Source: Adiantum capillus-veneris
Taxonomy: Eukaryota; Streptophyta; Polypodiopsida; Polypodiales; Pteridaceae
Assembly (NCBI GenBank): GCA_014529385.2
Contig: CM043962.1
Span: 125,720,470 to 125,784,469 of the forward strand
DNA length: 64,000 bases
Direction: 5' to 3'
The position numbers and the translations under genes are program-made. This document shows, in pieces, positions 60,410 through 64,000 of the stretch (its first letter is position 1; every line of letters begins with the position of its first letter). The notes beneath the pieces were generated by a model. The model did no database searches. It was not told where the DNA came from and saw only the letters and a program-made list of their open reading frames with translations.

Positions 60410-61059
60410 CTTTTAGGTCTCTCCAAATATGAGTCCTTCCGCATTCAAAATTCTCTTGTGTCTCTCTCTTTGTCTCCAAACAAAATTTGACACACACATG
60501 CACATGTTACCATACACTTTGAAATCCACACATTGCAAAGAGTTGATGCAGAAATTTGCACCATTGAACAATGAACCAGTAAACAAATGCACTAAAAGCT
60601 CGTCGGAATCGTTCTAGCATGTCTTCGGCACAGCCATCATTGTTCATGTTCGCTAATGCGCACAATATGCATGATTTAGTTTTCTAACACAAGGAAAAAA
60701 CACACCACAGGCATTGGCAGATAGAAAGCATTATTACATGTATGCAATGGAAGCACTGCATCGACAAACACAAGAAGTGTGTGTGTGTGTGTGTGTGTGT
60801 GCATGTATGTGTGCAGGTGGGCAGAACGATGAAGAGGGTAATGAACTCACGTCTGCATGTATGTGCGCATCTGTGTAAAGCAAGAAGTACTAACCGCCAT
60901 CATGGTGCGCACCCAGACTTGGCGGTTGATTTGGTTGACGCCAATGATGGTGGAGGTAGGGGAGTAGCGGAGGAGGTAGAGCAGGCGCACGTGGTAGAGC
61001 AGCAGTAACAGCATCCCCGCCGCCACCAGCACAGCCTCCATTATGTACCCCTTCTCCAT
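59579..61059 (-). CDS. DUF599 family integral membrane protein
   Basis: Two exons on the minus strand: 61059-60895 (55 codons, ATG at 61059) and 60136-59579 (185 codons plus stop), phase 0, giving 240 residues, the usual length of this plant family. The intron 60894-60137 (758 nt) begins GTTAGT and ends GACCAG. The N-terminus MEKGYIMEAVLVAAG leads to a first membrane helix, then STIIGVNQINRQVWVRTMMA; exon 2 opens DGLKNGVLAVQTLRNNIMAS. About four hydrophobic helices are visible (residues 8-30, about 72-95, about 120-150 and about 185-215), with the conserved SVRYYSHVSFLIN block. These match plant DUF599 proteins; their biochemical role is not established. An upstream in-frame ATG at 61122 would add 21 residues, but the family begins at MEKGY. 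No stop, frameshift or lost block is seen, so the gene looks functional. It is the only clearly intact host gene in the window. Confidence 0.9.
60137..60894 (-). other. DUF599 intron with several microsatellites
   Basis: It contains CT/AG tracts at 60152-60185 and 60348-60376, a CA tract at 60377-60408 and a GT tract at 60778-60800. On the transcribed strand the first AG tract ends only about 15 bases before the acceptor, where a pyrimidine-rich stretch is usual; a short CTCTTGTTGTGACCAG remains. Confidence 0.88.
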
Positions 61060-61124
61060 TTCTCCCTCACCTCTCTCTCCACCAGGGGAATTTATATATT
61101 CATCACCATGTGATAGTGTCACCA

Positions 61125-61694
61125 GTTCCCCACCTTGTCCTCAAAGGCTGTCGCGCGGGCGCGTGTGAGAGAGAGAGAGAGAGGGGAGAGCAAGAAGGAA
61201 GAGAATCTTTGGCATCTATTTTTTTTGTTCGCCATACGCACGAGCAGGGTTCGAGCGCGACGCACATGAGTATGCTGTTTCAGCACGCATCCAGGCCCAG
61301 GGCTAGAAAAATACATTTTTCCTAACTTGAAATTCTACCGGTTCTTCGGCCAACATTTGAAGCTTTTGCCGGTATTTACACTAAAACTTGTGTAAAGTTG
61401 CCGGTTTTCTTAAAGGCAAGCTCAAAATCTAACCGCGATTGTATGATTTTAGCTGGTTAAAATACATTGTACCCCGGTTTTTTTCTAACACTGATCCAGG
61501 GGTTTCCTATCCAATATAACCCTAAGGGAAGAAGAAATTTTCCATTTTCAAAGGACAAATATGTGCCTATCGTTTAAAAAAAAAGAAACGAAGTAGGAGA
61601 TGTTGCATTGCGTTGGCACTTAAAGCAGAAAAAAATGAAGGAGGTGGTGTGTGTGTGTGTGTGTGTTGGGGTTTTTTTTTTGTTTTCTTTTTTT

Positions 61695-61725
<31 letters not shown>

Positions 61726-62370
61726 GGATGCGCAAAACAGGAGACGGAGGCGAGGACAAGACGTGGAGGTGAGGACGAAGACGAAGTAGCAAACAGAGGC
61801 ATGGACAAAGCAACAGGCAAGCAACAAGCATGTGAACTGGAGCCGAGTGCCTTTTTACTTTTTACAACCGGATCCCGTCCAAAGTTAGGGACATGTGTTG
61901 AGGTGCATGGTTACGAGGGTTTACATTGGGTTGCACTCCTCTAGGGACCGTGATCGAATCGTTTCTTTGCCTTTTACATGGAAATAGAAATGTTAAGGTC
62001 CTTATGAGAAAATGAAGGGATTCGAAGGAATCTATCCCAAAAAAAAAAAGGCCTTTTTAAGAAGAAAATGATTAAAGGGTTTAAGCTTAGTCAAAAAGAC
62101 TTTGAGAGAGAGCAAAGGAAGAAAATCTTTGTTTCAACTCTTTGTCTCCAAACTGTCCTCAATGGAATTGCCCTAAGAACAAGAAAAAAGGGGACGAAGA
62201 TAAAGAAAAAAACCTTGAAAAAGGTAAGAAAGATAAGTAAATCCATATTACTCAAACCCACTTTTTGCCTGGTAATGAAAAGTAAAAATCAATAGAGGTT
62301 TTGCTTATTAATAGCACTCACGATTGTAGTTTGTTAGCTAATATTGGAGTTCTACTTTTGGACCACATGA
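61125..62370. other. Upstream flank of DUF599 with low-complexity tracts
   Basis: A GA tract (61167-61183), a GT tract (61647-61666), T runs (61672-61703) and a G run (61704-61727). Frames here are repeat artefacts. The 61060-61320 interval is the likely promoter side of the DUF599 gene, but no promoter element can be named with confidence. Confidence 0.55.
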
Positions 62371-62371
62371 C

Positions 62372-62825
62372 TTGGCTAGAATGCATCGATTTGTTAAAGG
62401 GAAAACAGTGAGAGTTATCATTAACGACTATGCCACTCATAACTTCATAAATTATTCTCTTGTCAAAAAATTAAAAATTTCTCAACAATCTAACACGCAC
62501 CAATATGTAGTCTCTCTCATGCAAGGAGAGGATAAGAATATATGGGATACCTTGGTATCCAGTTTTGAAGAGTATAAGCAAAAGTTAAATGAGTTTCTTG
62601 ATGAATTTAAAGATGTTTTTACCTTGTGGTGTGCCTCCAAAAAGAGATGAAATTGATTTGATAAGTGTTGTTAAACTTGTTTGTAAACCACCTTACAGAC
62701 CAGGAGAAGCACAACTACTAGAGATAGAGAAACAACTAAAAGAATACATTAATAAGGGCTTTGTTAAGCCTAGTAAATCTCTCGAGAGCTGGTGCGAAAG
62801 TGCAATAGAGCAAGATGGGTACTAG
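62372..62825 (+). pseudogene. Gypsy protease/RT junction relic
   Basis: VIINDYATHNFINYSLVKKL resembles the gypsy protease block LIDGGATHNFID (catalytic Asp retained). It is followed closely by LDEFKDVF and then, in another frame, PKRDEIDLISVV, VCKPPYRPGEAQLLEIEKQL and INKGFVKPSKS, the start of gypsy RT. The sequence between protease and RT is shortened, and a frameshift lies near 62630. Confidence 0.75.
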
Positions 62826-62836
62826 AATGGGGAGAA

Positions 62837-63360
62837 TTAACCAAATACTTCTTTAACTCCATCTCGCATTGGTCCCCTTAGCTGTCTAAAGCTATGGGTG
62901 TGATTTTGAACCCTTATCAGGGAGAAATTGCAAGAAGGATAAACAATAAAGGACTCCAACGGTTGATCCACTTCTGGATGGAAACAACAAGTGTTGGAAA
63001 TCCTTAGACTAGTTGGCTACCTAGTTTCAACTCAATGACATTGAGAAGCTTCTTGTCAATAGAGCTGTAGAAGCCTCCTTGGACAATTTTTTGATGTTGA
63101 TCTAGGAATCTACCTTTGAGTGGAACGCTTGGAAATGGCCCATGAGTAGCCAATTCTTCAAACCTCATACCAAAGGCATCTACCAAGCACTAATGCACGA
63201 GGGTGATTGGTTCGCCCCTTTGAATAAACAGTGGAAGAAACAATGGTCGAAAACTCGATGGGTTGATGTTACGCATAACATTTGGAATCCAGAGTGGCTT
63301 CATTTGGTATTTATGTGGAAGCTGTTGTGGAGGGCTTTGAAGACATTGTTATGGGGGGCT
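62837..63360 (+). pseudogene. LINE C-terminal region relic
   Basis: Frames on the plus strand give SCLKLWV, GEIARRINNKGLQRLIHFWM, STFEWNAWKWPMSSQFFKPH, KQWKKQWSKTRWVDVTHNIW and FMWKLLWRALKTLLWG, the Trp-rich region between RT thumb and zinc finger in L1-type LINEs. It is cut at 63368 by an LTR. Confidence 0.6.
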
Positions 63361-63367
63361 TTGCCGA

Positions 63368-63753
63368 TGTCATAATAACTAATATCTAATTCTCCTAAAT
63401 GATTTTCTCATGTTAAACTGATCATTTAATATGGGGAAGTACCAGGGGAGAAAAAGCTAGATTATTAGTAAGGCTAACAGACTGGTCACAGTTAGGGGCC
63501 CACAGTAGGGATCCAAAGGGGTACCATCTGTAGAAGAGCAATGTGCAATGTGTAATGTGCAATGAATGGGCTCCAAAGACCTTAGGTTCAACCCATTAAG
63601 ACTTCCAAAAGGTTCAGTTCCAAAATTTCAAAGTGTAAGTCCAATGGTCAAATGTTAATGGAATTGGATGCTTTGTGTGTGTACAAAAGTCCAAATAGCT
63701 AGAGGACAGATTAGAGGGCGAGTTGGGAAGATGACAAAGCTTGTGAAGTGACT

Positions 63754-63795
<42 letters not shown>

Positions 63796-64000
63796 TACAC
63801 CTAAGCTTACCCTTTCCACAAAGTAAACAAGACACATTTCAGGCATGCAAAGAAACCCCCAATTCTTGCTTGAATCCTATTGGATGGACAAAGAGGTGGA
63901 CCAATGAGGATTGAGCTAGTGTAAATTCAATTTTTTAGTTTAGAAATGCTTGATAAAAGAACCAATGAAAATTAATCTCCCAAAAAGACTATTGGACAGT
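63368..64000 (+). mobile_element. LTR start of the CA-bearing gypsy-like family, runs off the window
   Basis: It starts TGTCATAATAACTAATATC and is close to 8098-8740 in sequence and order (AATGATTTTCTCATGTTAA, CCAGGGGAGAAAAA, GGATCCAAAGG, and an ACTATTGGACAGT block at the end). It includes the AC microsatellite at 63756-63793. Confidence 0.85.
63756..63793. repeat. (AC)n microsatellite inside LTR
   Basis: About 18 AC units, homologous in position to the tracts at 8468-8526 and in the 43-50 kb LTRs. Confidence 0.95.

Noticed and set aside
61651-61944. 97-codon frame through T and G runs
   Set aside because: Driven by homopolymer runs near 61672-61727; no domain.

Overview
This window is nuclear DNA of a land plant with a large, repeat-filled genome. 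The evidence is Ty1/copia and Ty3/gypsy retrotransposons with plant-type initiator-tRNA primer sites, plant-type L1 LINEs, a hAT remnant, a nuclear 18S rDNA fragment, and one intact plant-specific DUF599 membrane-protein gene with a spliceable intron. The density of CT/CA microsatellites and the element types suggest a fern or another seed-free vascular plant, but the sequence alone does not prove the species.

Layout. 1-2.2 kb: 3' half of a broken LINE. 2.9-3.3 kb: MITE with 50-bp inverted ends and an 8-bp target duplication. 4.5-5.5 kb: dead hAT transposase. 7.1-7.4 kb: degenerate 18S rDNA piece. 8.1-9.7 kb: LTR of a CA-microsatellite-bearing gypsy-like family. 11.36-20.65 kb: a copia element (TSD TTAGT) interrupted by a younger copia element (13.52-18.68 kb, TSD GTTTC). 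21.4-29.5 kb: another copia relic interrupted by a 5.5-kb gypsy-type element with almost no coding capacity (22.61-28.11 kb, TSD CTTGT). 31.0-32.4 kb: reversed copia relic. 34.5-35.3 kb: L1 fragment. 36.04-37.05 kb: a chimera with a copia 5' end and a gypsy 3' end. 39.55-42.12 kb: a tail-to-tail pair of intron-containing gene models, one of unknown family and one Ulp1/SENP8-like cysteine peptidase. 43.17-50.19 kb: a complete gypsy insertion with 2-kb LTRs (TSD TAGGG). 50.9-52.96 kb: internally deleted gypsy element on the minus strand. 53-59 kb: LINE relics, one broken by a near-perfect GC-rich hairpin of about 50 bp per arm. 59.58-61.06 kb: the DUF599 gene. 62.4-64 kb: gypsy and LINE relics and a further LTR of the CA-bearing family.

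How it fits together. Apart from the DUF599 gene and the convergent pair, almost everything is layered transposon debris. Insertion order can be read from target duplications and LTR divergence. Recurrent themes are elements whose central pol region has been lost, in-frame stops that are often TAG, and simple dinucleotide repeats that sit inside LTRs and expanded after insertion. No RNA gene other than the rDNA fragment, no CRISPR array and no organellar gene was recognised.
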